A stretch of 64,000 nucleotides of DNA, taken from assembly GCF_019059575.1 (NCBI RefSeq), contig NW_024882786.1:62001-126000 (forward strand), written 5' to 3'. The DNA comes from Amphibalanus amphitrite (lineage: Eukaryota > Arthropoda > Thecostraca > Balanomorpha > Balanidae). This document shows positions 44,894 to 55,319 of this stretch, one piece after another. The notes beneath the pieces were generated by a model, which saw only the letters and a list, made by a program, of their open reading frames with translations, was not told the DNA's origin and did no database searches. The first letter of the stretch is position 1. Every line of letters begins with the position of its first letter. Made by a program: the position numbers and the translations under genes.

Positions 44894-45127
44894 TTTGGAG
44901 TCAAGTCTCGAAGCCCCGTTCAATCCCCATGTAAATGAGCGATTTTCGAAGCACTGTAGAATGAAGTCTGCACAAGATATATCAAACCTAAGTATCTTAT
45001 CTGAAAGAGCAGACAATTTTCTGCAAGTTATCTATAACGTGTTTTTCGCTAAATCTTTTGCTTTTTTCACAAAAGCGTAAAATGTCCCCCCATGTCTCCG
45101 CAGCCTTCCTGCCGCCGGCCGCCGCGC

Positions 45128-45235
45128 GGTCGCGGTAGTGTAGTGGTTAGCGTGCCCGCGCAGTATTCCAAAGGTCCCGAGTTCGAATCTGTGCGGTGCG
45201 CGTATTTACAAATTGCAACCGAGCTCCGCCGTAGG
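45128..45235 (+). mobile_element. tRNA-derived SINE fragment
   Basis: The head has RNA polymerase III promoter boxes: an A box within TAGTGTAGTGGTTAGCGTGCC (45137-45157) and a B box GAGTTCGAATC (45180-45190). The T-arm stem does not pair, so it is not a functional tRNA. The following segment GCGTATTTACAAATTGCAAC...CTCCGCCG (45201-45231) recurs inverted at 53091-53122, which supports a dispersed element. Confidence 0.7.
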
Positions 45236-45410
45236 GTATTTTATTTCCGCCGTAGTGTATTTCACTTGGGGGATTCTCTACCATACATCTGGCCTGAGCT
45301 TAGGGTAATTACAATTTGTCGGCGACGTTAAAAAATGATGCACCTTTTTTCGCAGTATAGGATATCGCATGTGCATATTTCTGCCTTTTTGGGTGCGCTT
45401 TATCGGTTTT

Positions 45411-45752
45411 TCGTGAGTAACTCGCGTAAAAACCGTCCGATCGCGACGAAACTTTCAATACCCCCGATTTTATCAATTTTACACCTACCCTGAAAATTTC
45501 ATGACCCTGACCCAAATGACCTTTGACCTGTGACCTATTTCTCGAGACCATGTTTGGCCCGAATCGCGATTCGGCGTATGTCGGCTCGCATTAGCCGCGC
45601 GGTTGCAGTTTTCACGTGGTTTCAAGCGTTGAAACATGTGAAATGATGCTGGTCCCATGCATTAGGGTGGGTGTCAAGGTCACCTGAAGGTCAGGTCAGC
45701 TCAATGACCTTTGATGACCTCGGTTCACTTTTTCGAGTTTTACATGTTTCTA
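45411..45752 (-). repeat. AGGTCA-rich dispersed repeat, copy 2, left part
   Basis: The inverse complement of the repeat at 8650-9050, interrupted at 45753 by the hAT-like element and resuming at 47662. It contains three TGACCT half-sites in a row at 45517-45536. Confidence 0.88.
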
Positions 45753-46087
45753 CAAGGGCGGATCTAGGGGGTCGTTTTGGGGGGGGTCACCAGTCGGCCG
45801 ACATACCAGGTCTGGTGAATGAATTCTGACGACCGGGGGGGGGGGGGGTAGGGAGCGAGTATGTCGAGATCAAAAAATGACATTTGATCTTCGTCGTTTA
45901 TAAGATGAAGTTTTATCGTAAGTCACTCGGCTCAGTAGTTTTAGTTAGTGAAACCCACCTATATAGGAGCGTCGCCACGGATTTTTTACTGGGGGGGGGG
46001 GGGGGGGAGGCGGGTCGACCGACTTAAAAACCCAGAAGTAGATATAGTTACCTCACTTTTAGCCTAATGCATTAGTAAATAGTAGCA

Positions 46088-46577
46088 TACAGTCACGATC
46101 TCTCTTATTGACCTGTGTATGAATCGGCGGCGCGAAGCGCCGCAAAAATTTGCAAAAAAAAAAGTTGTCAAAACACAGCTCTAAAACACAAATATTACAA
46201 CCTTTTTAGCATGCTAGTACAAGCCGGAGTTCCTTCACAGTACACATATGAATTCCGATTCAATTTGACACGGTTGGTGTTATTACAGTCACTGTTATTT
46301 CTCTCTTATTGATTGGTGTATAAATCGGCGGCGCGAAGCGCCGAGAAAATTTGCAAAAGAATGTGTCGAAACACAGCTCCAAAACACAAATTTTACCACC
46401 CTTTTAGCATTGCAGTACAAGCCGGAGTTCCTTTACAGCACACATATGAATTCTGATTCAATTTGACACGGTTGGTTTATGTAATTACAGTCAAGATTTC
46501 GTATTGACCTGTACGTATGTACATAAATCGGCGGCGCGAAGCGCCGCGAAAAATTTGCAAAAACATTTGTCAAAACA
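46088..46577. repeat. Three tandem copies of a 202-bp repeat with a GC palindrome
   Basis: The phrase AATCGGCGGCGCGAAGCGCC starts at 46122, 46323 and 46526. Each unit contains the hairpin-forming CGGCGCGAAGCGCCG, an AAAATTTGCAAAA tract and TACAAGCCGGAGTTCC. The third unit is truncated where the next minisatellite starts. Confidence 0.92.
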
Positions 46578-46578
46578 C

Positions 46579-47085
46579 AGAGGGGGCCTCCTCTCTACAG
46601 AGGACCACCGATCTCTACTGCGGGCCTCCTCTTTTCACAGGGCCTCTTAACTACAGAAGCTACAGGGCCTCCTCTCTACAGAGGGCTTCCTCTCTACTGA
46701 GGGTCTCTCCCTTTAAGAGGGCCTCCTTTACAGAGGGCCTCCTCTCTTCAAAGAGCCAGAGGACCTCATCTCTGCAAAGGGCCTCCTCTCTTCAGAGGGC
46801 CTCTTCTCTACAGAGGGCCTCCTTTCTTCAGAGGGCCTCTTCTCTACAGCGGGTCTCCACTCTTCAGAGGGCCTTCTGCATTCAGGCGGTCTCCTTTCCA
46901 CAGAGGGCCTCCTCTCTACACAGGGCCTCCTCTCTACATAGAGCCTTCTCTCTACAGCAGGTCTCCTCTCTACAGAGGGCCTCCTCTTTAAAGGGGTCTC
47001 CTCTCTACAGGGGGCCTCCTCTCTACTGAGGGCCTCCTTTCTACAGAGGACCTCCTCTACAGAGGGCCTCCTACCTACTGAGGAG
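46579..47085. repeat. 18-19-bp GAGGGCCTCCTCTCTACA minisatellite
   Basis: About 25 copies of AGAGGGCCTCCTCTCTAC, each itself nearly palindromic (GAGGGCCTC, GAGGCCC). The open frame across it (LQRASSLQRAS) is a periodicity artefact. It shares its core with the 53-bp array in the other hAT-like element. Confidence 0.93.
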
Positions 47086-47661
47086 TCAGAGGGGCCCTAG
47101 CGGTCAGACACAGACACTAGCGGTTATTCACTGGAGGCCCCAGGAAGTAAGAAGGGCCCTAGCTGTCAGGCTGGTCAGAGGGCCCTGAATGTCCTGACGT
47201 GATTTTTGGGATTCCCGTGAATTTCTTTCGCCTCAGACGTGATTTTGACCTGCCAGGGCCCAGGGGCACTAAAAATAAAACAAACAAAATAAAAAATGAA
47301 AATAGGACATCACCAAAATTAAGTGACCGAAATCCGTTGAGTTTTTAATTTTGCGTATAGGTAGGGGCACCACGAATTAAATTCATGACCATCCCCTTGG
47401 AGTTTTCCTGGATCATCCCCTGGTGCTCGCACGGTTGAGACAAAAACGAGTAAGATTCTGGTCTTCAATACGCCTTTTCACGCAACACGATCCAGAAAAA
47501 CAAAGGTATTAGCTCAGAAGTGTTTGACAGGTGATTTTGAGCATGCAAGACGGCGTCTATAGCGCATTTAGGTCTTCGGCTTTTGGGGGGGGTCAAATGA
47601 CCCTCTCAGACCTTTTGGGGGGGGTCATGACCCCGTGGACCCCCCCCAGGATCCGCCAGTG

Positions 47662-47714
47662 TGTTTCTAGGCTAGTTTTTGGAGCTGATTTTGAATTTAG
47701 CAACCATTTGAACA
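47662..47714 (-). repeat. AGGTCA-rich dispersed repeat, copy 2, right part
   Basis: Continues copy 2 after the hAT-like insertion: TGTTTCTAGGCTAGTTTTTG through AGCAACCATTTGAA matches the inverse complement of about 8664-8718. Similarity stops near 47714. Confidence 0.85.
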
Positions 47715-48821
47715 TCACAGCGGGTGTAACGAAATTATCCAGACACCTTTCTTCCCGCTGTAAAAGCAAAACAATCTGGTATTTTTTCTTTTAACCGAGC
47801 TGGTAGCCACCTTTCATAAAAACACAGTTTACTCACCTCGTTGGTTTCTGCATATATTTGGAGTGGTTTCAAAGGACAGTCAGAGAGGAAATGAGGAACC
47901 CACACAGTGGCAAATGTTCTGGAGCATTTCAGCCAATGGATTCTCCAGCACACTGGCTTTGATGCGGACCAACGCCGTCTAAACCTGTGCCTGCGGTTGA
48001 GCAGTGCTTATGGCGGGTGGCTCTTCATACACCTCCTGCTGACCAAGAGCCCACAGGTTTTCGATTGAATTGGGATCGCGACTTTTTCCAAGTCATAAGC
48101 GTTAGCCCAGAATGATTGAAGGTTCTATCGGCATCAATTCCCGTTCTTTTAGGGACTTTTAAGTAGCGCGCCGCCACGCATGAAGTCAGCGTGGCTTGAA
48201 TCAGGCATCAGTGCGCGTTCAGAAACCGTGCCCTCCTATGCCGTCTGGTTGAGCGCCTCCAATCATGCTCCACCACCTTCCCTGGAAAAGCTCCACCCTA
48301 GCCTATGGGGCAAAATATAAGGGACAAAAACACAAAACAAGACAGATAAAAACAAAGCAAAATTAACTCATTACCTAATGAAATTCAGGCTGGAGCAAAA
48401 ACATAGGTAATAGGTTATGTCAAATTAGAATGAAAGATTAAAATCAACCTGACCAGACCTTACGGTCCGACCGGGTCCTAACCACCTTACTTCGCCTAAC
48501 TTGACCCAGTTCAACCTAGCCTACCACAACACCTGCAGAGTGCAGAGGTACCTTCCTGGAAAAATGACGCCCAGGGAGATGACTGTCCAACTTATTGAAA
48601 TACTACCATGATTGCTTGTCAAAATGTGTGTCATCATGCTCTTGTTTGACAAGTGGTGCATAATAAATGTGATATTCAATAATTACTCCTGACTGTTGAC
48701 TGTTGAGTTATCAAAATATTCAAATAATCAGGGTACAATCCTGTGCATAGTGCACACTAATCATGTTGTTTTTGTGTAGGCCCTCTGCACATTGTTGTGT
48801 GCACTGCTATGTGCACCTTAA
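47715..48821. other. Intergenic, no feature seen
   Basis: Unique-looking sequence without a supported exon or repeat. Two short AGGTT/ACCT-rich stretches (48440-48530) are not structured enough to call. Confidence 0.5.
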
Positions 48822-49367
48822 AGGAAATAGTTCACTTTCACGAAATTATTTTTTTGCAATGGATTTGTGATTTTTTATGTTCAAAATGATCAGCAAAGAA
48901 AATAAAACCTTTTTACAGCAAAAGATTATTTTCTATATTTTTGATATAGGAAGAACTTTTCAGTTTCTGTAAGGCACCACGATCCAGTATGAAAAGAGCA
49001 TGGGTCCCGAAAATTCTTCAGAAACTAGAGAAATTATCGCGGCCACCGGCATTTGGGCGATCTGCTCGTGCTTTTGTTACTGGAGCGCCCATAGCGCCTC
49101 ACTGGAGCGAATTTCTCTAGAGTTCTCGTAGATAATTTCTCTAGTTTCTGAAGAATTTTCGGGACCCATGCTCGTTTCATACTGGATGCGAATATATGCA
49201 AGGCACACATCCTCAACGCAAGACACATTTTTCGGGACGAGAAATAGAATATCTTTGCCTAGGGTGATCGTTGGGCTGTAAAAGCTCCTGATTTATGCTC
49301 GTCTCAGCCCAAGCTACGGAACTGCTATTCCAGTTCAAAACCCATGTTAAAATGTGAACTATTTCCT
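48822..49367. mobile_element. Foldback element flanked by TTAA
   Basis: The ends are AGGAAATAGTTCAC and its inverse complement GTGAACTATTTCCT, directly bordered by TTAA (48818-48821, 49368-49371). Inside is a second, longer inverted repeat of about 54 bp (48985-49038 against 49131-49184, containing GGGTCCCGAAAATTCTTCAG). No coding content; a MITE-like element. Confidence 0.8.
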
Positions 49368-52315
49368 TTAAGTAAAAAAGTGACTGGTGGTACATGACAA
49401 AAGGTTGAGCAACTGTGAAGTTCATGCCCTTGGTCTTGCTGGTGCCAAATGCCTATAGCTAGGATCAGTGAGGGTTGTAGACATGCTACATACATTGTGC
49501 ATTGAAGATATTGGCACAAAGTTCATCCGTAATTACTATGCTTAACACCTAATGCAAGAAGCGACATAAATGCCCAGATGATAAAGCTCTCTGGTCAACA
49601 TCACACAAATTTATTGACATACTTTGCAGGTACATATTTACATTCATGGCAAATACTTTCGATTTGATTCAGAAACTAGTTGCTAGTAAGCTTGCATTTT
49701 TGTAGGTACAACGAGTCGACCATATATTAAATCACAAAAAACCTTCTCATGGCATTCATCAATACCTTTCTACCGAACAAGTACCTTATACCTAGCTTCC
49801 ATGCAATGATTCTAAAATTTGTCCGCAATCCATCTATATCTCAACTGACACAATGAATTTCAAATACCCTAACAAAACCTATAACTGTACATAAGAAGAA
49901 TGCAATATTACAAGAATTATGAATTTCTGAAGTTATTCTCACATGCTGAATGTTGACACTACTTTTGTCGTCCATTTCCATGTTGGATTGAGCCATCATA
50001 TAGAACTGTTTCCGTTCTACAGCCACAAGCTTTCCCACAAATCTTGAATTTTTACACATCATCTTGAACCATGCTCCAGTCTTTCCAACAAAGCAATTTT
50101 GATTTGTTGCAACAGCTTCAGATCATGATATGCTTGAAGTTTGTTACACCATTTGTCAGACAAATCTCTACAAAATGTGTATCAATTCCCAAACTAAGTA
50201 ATTGATCATATCAGTATTTGCAGTTTCCACACAATGTTTCATAATCCTATTCTATGTTTATATAAAGAAACTCAAATAATCCACAAATTGTTATTGAAAC
50301 ACTCTCACTTCAATAATTCACAGCAATAACAGTACAAGTTCAGAAGTAAACAAACATTGCGCCACATTTCGTATGAAACGCGCCATCGCCCTGAAGTTTC
50401 TACCACAGACGGTAGTTCAACCGCAGCCGTAGTGCGAAAACCCCTGCCCACCTGCATATTTACGTCTGGACAACGAGTTGCGGGGAAAAGTGCTGATTGT
50501 GTTGCAGTTTTAGGAGCCGGTGATTAGGCTGGATTTTCGGGTTACTTTTTCGTTCCGATTCATGTATTTCATAGTGTTTGGCTTTTGAATATTTTAGTTC
50601 TTTCAGATAAATATTACTTGCCTTACAACTTTTGTAAAAACATTTCATTTTTTATAAGCCGACATTCAGAGTCCTAAAAATACATCAGCACTACAATCAT
50701 TGTAAACAAACAAATGGAGCACCACTTGGCTCTGTTCCAAGGCCATTTTTTAGTTTATCTGGTGGTTTTCTTGCTCTTGTACGTCGTTTTGTTGGATGTT
50801 TTGAATCCCTTAAGATTGACTTATATCATATTTAAGAAGCATGTTGACTGAAAACAATCTGAAGTATCCAGGAGGCTGACAGAGGTCCTGACTACTGAGC
50901 AATATCAATATCAAGTTGAACGAGTCAAGAAATTTTGGTTGATAAACGCAAGTTGATCGGGCTCATATATCAGCAAGAAAAAGTAAAATTAAAAGAGCTT
51001 ATTGTCCAAAAACAAGCTATAATATTGCAGACCTTGGAGCAATACTGAAGAGCACGCTGAGCAGGATCATGCCAGAAAATGTTGACTGATGAGCGCATAT
51101 TGATGTATTGGTATGAATATTGAATTATAACTTACAACAGCAAAATAAATTAGTGCTAACTATCAAGTTAAAATCTAGAATGAATGGACTTGGGCAGTTT
51201 TACTATGCTTAGATGCTATGCAGAAATGTGCATCAGGTACTCAGTGTCTGGCAAATGAAACATGCGATCATTCCATTGCTACTGGAGGAGAAAGCTTGGA
51301 TCACTAAATCCACTTTATGTTGATTATGATGTTAATCATCATCACTGTATTTCTTGAAAAAAGGATTGTAGTAAAATTGTCAATGTGACAATCCATGCAA
51401 TGATGTGATCATATTATGTGTTCATAGTCATTCGTGATAGTCATTATTGGTCCAATATACAATGGCAAAGCTCTCAGTCTCGGTGTTTCTTCCTGTGGAT
51501 GGCCAGCAGTGACTCAGAGCTTAGAAGTATTAGTTTTCTTCACAGGGCTGGGATAAAAAGTACTGAGGGTAATCTTCCACCAAGGAACTCTACTTTGACA
51601 TGGTATGAGATGTAGGCACAAGTAGTTAGGTGCTCAGTTCCTATATTCAGTACTCAGTAGTTGTGTATGTTTAGTCGGGTTAGCTTAGATCAGATTGTTA
51701 GTTTTTTAATTTGCCAAATGTCCATAAAAATGTGACCTGAGCAATGAGCATACCTGAACCTGACTAACCTGACAGCTGACCTAACCTCAATCATCACACA
51801 TATTTGCAGCCTACCCAAGACCTGCATGGCAGTAGCACCCAGTTATAGGTAGGTACTCACCCTAGCTCAATCTTACCTGCTAACCTTCAACTTGCCAAAA
51901 GTTAGCTCACATTGCCAAGCTGTGTCCAGGGAAACAGTCAACTGAGGAACTGGCTCATTGGGTGGCTGGTGTGAGTCTGTGCATTTAAAGTGTTTCTTCT
52001 CTGAAGCTGCTCTGCACTGCTGTATGTCATGTTAGATGCTCAGAAAATGTGGGAAATGATTACTAAGCTACTTTAGTGCTTTGTTAATGCTCGAGACATG
52101 AACAAGTACAGATCCTGCAGGGTACAGCTATGAGTTAGGTGCTAGGTGAGTATGTTATGTGAATGTGCTGTTCCCTGTTTGTCCATAGTAAGTATACAAA
52201 CAAGCACAGGGTCACAGTTATATTCAATCTCCACATAAACATACAACAAAAACGGCCATATGGCCTAACTCCGAACACACCACAGATAACTTAAGCCTTT
52301 GCAGGCACAAAAATG

Positions 52316-52604
52316 TTTTGATTAACAGGACAGGTATACAATATATCCTCTGTCCTTGGGGGATCTTGCTGCCAAGTTCAGGTATGATGACTTAACTTCA
52401 GGATTGATCAACCTTTTCTTAGCCACTGCTTATATACGAGAAAGACCAAATCTTGTTTGTTTTGATTTACAGGACATGTATACAATATATCCTCTGTCCT
52501 TGGGGAATCTTGCTGCCAAGTTGAGGTACGATGACTGAACTTCAGGATTGATCAACCTTTTCTTAGCCACTGCTTATAAACGAGAAAGACCAAATGCTTG
52601 TTTG
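52316..52604. repeat. 144-bp tandem duplication
   Basis: Two adjacent copies, 52316-52459 and 52460-52604, sharing TACAATATATCCTCTGTCCT and GATTGATCAACCTTTTCTTA, with a few substitutions. Not coding. Confidence 0.92.
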
Positions 52605-53090
52605 TAAACTGCGTTGAAAATTTAATGATCCACCTTCAATTCTGACATGAAGGCACAAATGAAATAGTTCCCTCTCCTTTTGGAATACACAAAGCAAAAA
52701 ATTTAATAAATGTTAGTGGATGGACAAGAGCAATTAGCATAGCTTTCCCTCAAGTTAACTTCTGGCACTGTTGATGATGAATTACACTGACGCTTATTCG
52801 CTTCATATTTTGTAACAAACGCGCTAAAACTGCAATATCACAGCACTATATGCTTCTTGACAAAATGCAATAATACTGAAAATTTAGCCCTGATGGCATT
52901 CATTCTTGGTGGAAACGTAATTACAAAATATTTTGTAGTAACTATTAAATTCCGGCCGAAAACAGTGCACGGTTTAAAAAAGAATCATTCCAATGACGGT
53001 CCATTCTTGCGGTCCTGAAATCGCCACTATTTCCGGCCTCTCCAACGCAACTCGTTGTCCAGACGTAAATATGCTGCCCACCTTACCCCA

Positions 53091-53122
53091 CGGCGGAGCT
53101 CGGTTGCAATTTGTAAATACGC
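53091..53122 (-). repeat. Inverted copy of SINE tail segment
   Basis: An exact 32-bp inverse complement of 45200-45231 (contains GCAATTTGTAAATACGC), with weaker similarity beyond (TGGGG against AGGGT). It indicates a second, mostly eroded SINE copy. Confidence 0.75.
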
Positions 53123-53305
53123 GTGCGGTGCGGAACTTTAATTGCAATTCCAAGCTGAATATACGCACATCCATAATAAATTATTATTCGTATAGCTAAA
53201 CTGTCACCAAGCTATCCATATAAATTGACTTCACCCAAAATATCGGCAAGATTCTATTAATATATAAATTCAAATATGGCGGCTTGGACTGCCGCGTGCG
53301 TTAGG

Positions 53306-53340
53306 CTCCGCCCATAGCTCCGCCCACATGCGTGACGTCA
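53306..53340 (+). promoter_or_regulatory. GC boxes and CRE upstream of LDAH-like exon 1
   Basis: Two CTCCGCCC GC boxes (53306-53313, 53318-53325) and a perfect TGACGTCA (53333-53340) lie 115-150 bp before the start codon of the LDAH-like exon. This is a typical TATA-less housekeeping promoter arrangement. Confidence 0.55.
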
Positions 53341-53453
53341 TTCGTGTTAGTGGACACGCAGAGAGATAGGGGACGACATGGGCCGGCCCTGTCATTCAAT
53401 TTCGCGCTGGGTTGTGTAGCTGGGGGTTTTCTGCTCGGTGATATTTTTCTTGA

Positions 53454-53607
53454 ATGTCTATTGTGCTGAAGAAACTTATCACTTCGGCGTCAATAATGAC
53501 CAGGAAGAGTGCGTTTGTTAATGTAAGTGGAGTGCCGAATCTGGTAATAACCTACGGAGGATGGATTGACGACTGCTCTGCAGCAGAGGTGGTGCTTGTG
53601 ATACCCG
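53454..53607 (+). CDS. LDAH-like lipid-droplet-associated hydrolase, exon 1
   Basis: LDAH proteins are alpha/beta-hydrolase-fold enzymes on lipid droplets. From ATG at 53454, 51 codons plus one base lead to a consensus donor CCCG|GTAAGT. The segment FVNVSGVPNLVITYGGWIDD, then AAEVVLVIPG, matches the first two beta strands of the family, which continue with NPG after IPG; the break after one base of the Gly codon allows this. A second in-frame ATG at 53496 (MTRKSAF) may be the real start, because family proteins usually begin close to this strand. Downstream exons (nucleophile elbow, His/Asp) are not in the window. The open frame continuing to 54011 past the donor is retrotransposon sequence. 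Confidence 0.72.
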
Positions 53608-53629
53608 GTAAGTCATTTGAGATCTATTT

Positions 53630-54110
53630 CCACAACAAGGCCCTGTATATTTACCAGGAAACGCTAAAGTTACTCATTGAGACCCACGTGTTCCCTCACA
53701 TTCTGTACTGCATTTCGGTGTGGGGCGGAACCACAAAAAATCAACTCACTCGGATCCAAAAACTCATCAACTTCAGTGCTCGGATCGTGACAGGCATGCG
53801 GCGTCGGGAGAGGATCGGGCCGGCTCTGGCATCCCTGGGCTGGCCCAGAGTGGAGCGGTTGGTGTGGGAGAGGGACCTACTGAAGGTGTGGAAGGCATTC
53901 CACATACCACCTTACCCTCTCTCCATCCGCCGCATGTTTGTGTCCCGCTCTGAGGTGTCTGGCCGGGTCACACGCTCTGTAGAAGCTGGCGCCCTGGAGC
54001 TCAGTTGGTGACATACAAGATATCTTGGCTCGCTCCGCGTCGCTTTGGCAATCAAAGTATGAGGGAGAAAATTTGGGATCGATTGGTGTTCGTCCCGTGT
54101 TAATCGGACG
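53630..54110 (+). mobile_element. LINE (non-LTR retrotransposon) 3' coding fragment
   Basis: This encodes the thumb/C-terminal part of a non-LTR reverse transcriptase: LLIETHVFPHILYCISVWGG, TRIQKLINFSARIVTG and RVTRSVEAGALEL are the usual order in such LINEs. The frame stops at TGA (54009-54011). In the next frame, YKISWLAPRRFGNQSMREK resembles the APR-WN-LP-E motif normally found next, so a frameshift near 54005 may separate them. The LINE has lost its 5' part and lies in the presumed first intron of the LDAH-like gene. Confidence 0.75.
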
Positions 54111-55319
54111 TCTAGAAGCTTAGATATTCACGAAAAACTTGTTGAACCTGCCAAAGTACCTGCCAGCTTGCTGTATCACCTGCTACTTGGTAATGTACTG
54201 AAAACTTGCTAATGTACTGAAAACCTGCCAAAGTACTTGGTATTTACTTGCCTAAATACCGCAAAGAACTTGTTCCTTTCCGACGTTTAAATCAGACGTC
54301 TTTAGTCGATCAAAGACTTTGCGAATTTGCCTTGATCTCAGATAATTTTGATTTGTTCCAATGAATTATTTGTAATTTGAATTATACTTGTTCCCAATTT
54401 GTATTTTGTTTCACCTACCTATCATTTCTAACTTGTTTTAGCGTCCTACCTATTAAGCGATTACACATACGTAGAGAGAGCCGGTGGGTGGTTATAATGC
54501 AATACCCTGCACGGTGAACAGCTTGCGAGTTTTGCAGCGGTGCGATTGCTGGGGCTTATCGCTGACAGAAAAGGGTAAATACAGTAAATACAGATGGCTG
54601 TGTTGGATCCCTTTGCTTTTGCCCAACATTCAGCGTTGGAATTGTGGCTTTACCGTCCCTCTTATCAAAGTTATCTAACTTTTTGTAGCTTCGTCAGGTT
54701 AGACACGACGCGCGTGACCTCTGGCGGCCGCTGGCGGAACTACCGCGCACGGCCCGCACACGGGCCTGGCGGCCGCCAGTGGAACTACTGCGCAGGTGGC
54801 AGCACCTACCCGTGGAGAAGCGGCTGGCAATCGGCCGCCCCACTCCCCACCCCGCCCCCACCCAGCTGGCCGCCAGACCGTGGGAACGACTCGGCTCAGC
54901 GCTGCCGGCCGCTGGACGGGGAAACCCCGCCCCGCCGCCCGCCGCCCAACACACTGCCGCCGGGCCGGCCGGTGGAATTTTCCAGCCGTCTCTCCGGAAC
55001 GGCGGCACCCCGCTCATCTTCGCACGCGCATTCAGCGGCGGCTTGTCGATTTTTCGAGTGTCGGCTGCCGATCTCCCGAGAGCCGGCCACCTGTCAGCCG
55101 CCGCTCGGCTCCGTGTTAAGCATATGGGGACGGCGAATTTCTCCCGGAGGGAAGCACCTCGCTCACAAAAGCACGTGAATCAGCCGCATTCCTGTGTGGC
55201 GCGCAATGCTGAAGAGATATGTGTTTCCGCGGGTATCTCGCAGGCCCTAAGAGAAAAAGCTCGCTGCAAAAACTCAGCGCTTCAAAAAACCCGCAATCCT
55301 ACTCAAATGGATATTTAAA
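54016..55319 (+). repeat. Array unit 1 (1304-bp class, long block)
   Basis: The LINE-like start is followed by a degenerate minisatellite (54150-54250), an AT-rich segment, then the long block (from about 54430) with TATAATGCAATACCCTGCACGG and a GC-rich interior. It is nearly identical to unit 6. Confidence 0.9.

Larger units (their letters stand above)
45753..47661. mobile_element. hAT-like non-autonomous element, 1.9 kb
   Basis: The left end is CAAGGGCGGATCTAGGGGG; the inverse complement of the right end is CACTGGCGGATCCTGGGGG. Both are flanked by the 8-bp direct repeat TGTTTCTA (45745-45752 and 47662-47669). The host repeat continues on the far side without loss, and copy 1 of the host repeat carries one uninterrupted target (near 8711-8718, inverse strand). 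The interior has G homopolymers, three 202-bp tandem repeats and a GGGCCTCC minisatellite. No transposase is present. Confidence 0.92.
49374..53280. other. AT-rich intergenic region
   Basis: About 3.9 kb of AT-rich sequence without a supported exon. It contains one 144-bp tandem duplication (52316-52604) and, near its right end, the inverted copy of the SINE tail (53091-53122). Confidence 0.6.

Noticed and set aside
45128-45203. A genuine tRNA gene
   Set aside because: A and B boxes are present but the T-arm does not pair and there is no clean acceptor stem; the downstream segment is repeated elsewhere, so it is a SINE head.
46517-47029. A 170-codon frame with LQRASS repeats
   Set aside because: An artefact of the GGGCCTCC minisatellite.
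53608-54011. Treating 53454-54011 as one 185-codon gene
   Set aside because: The frame reads through a consensus GTAAGT donor into LINE reverse-transcriptase sequence; the two parts belong to different families.
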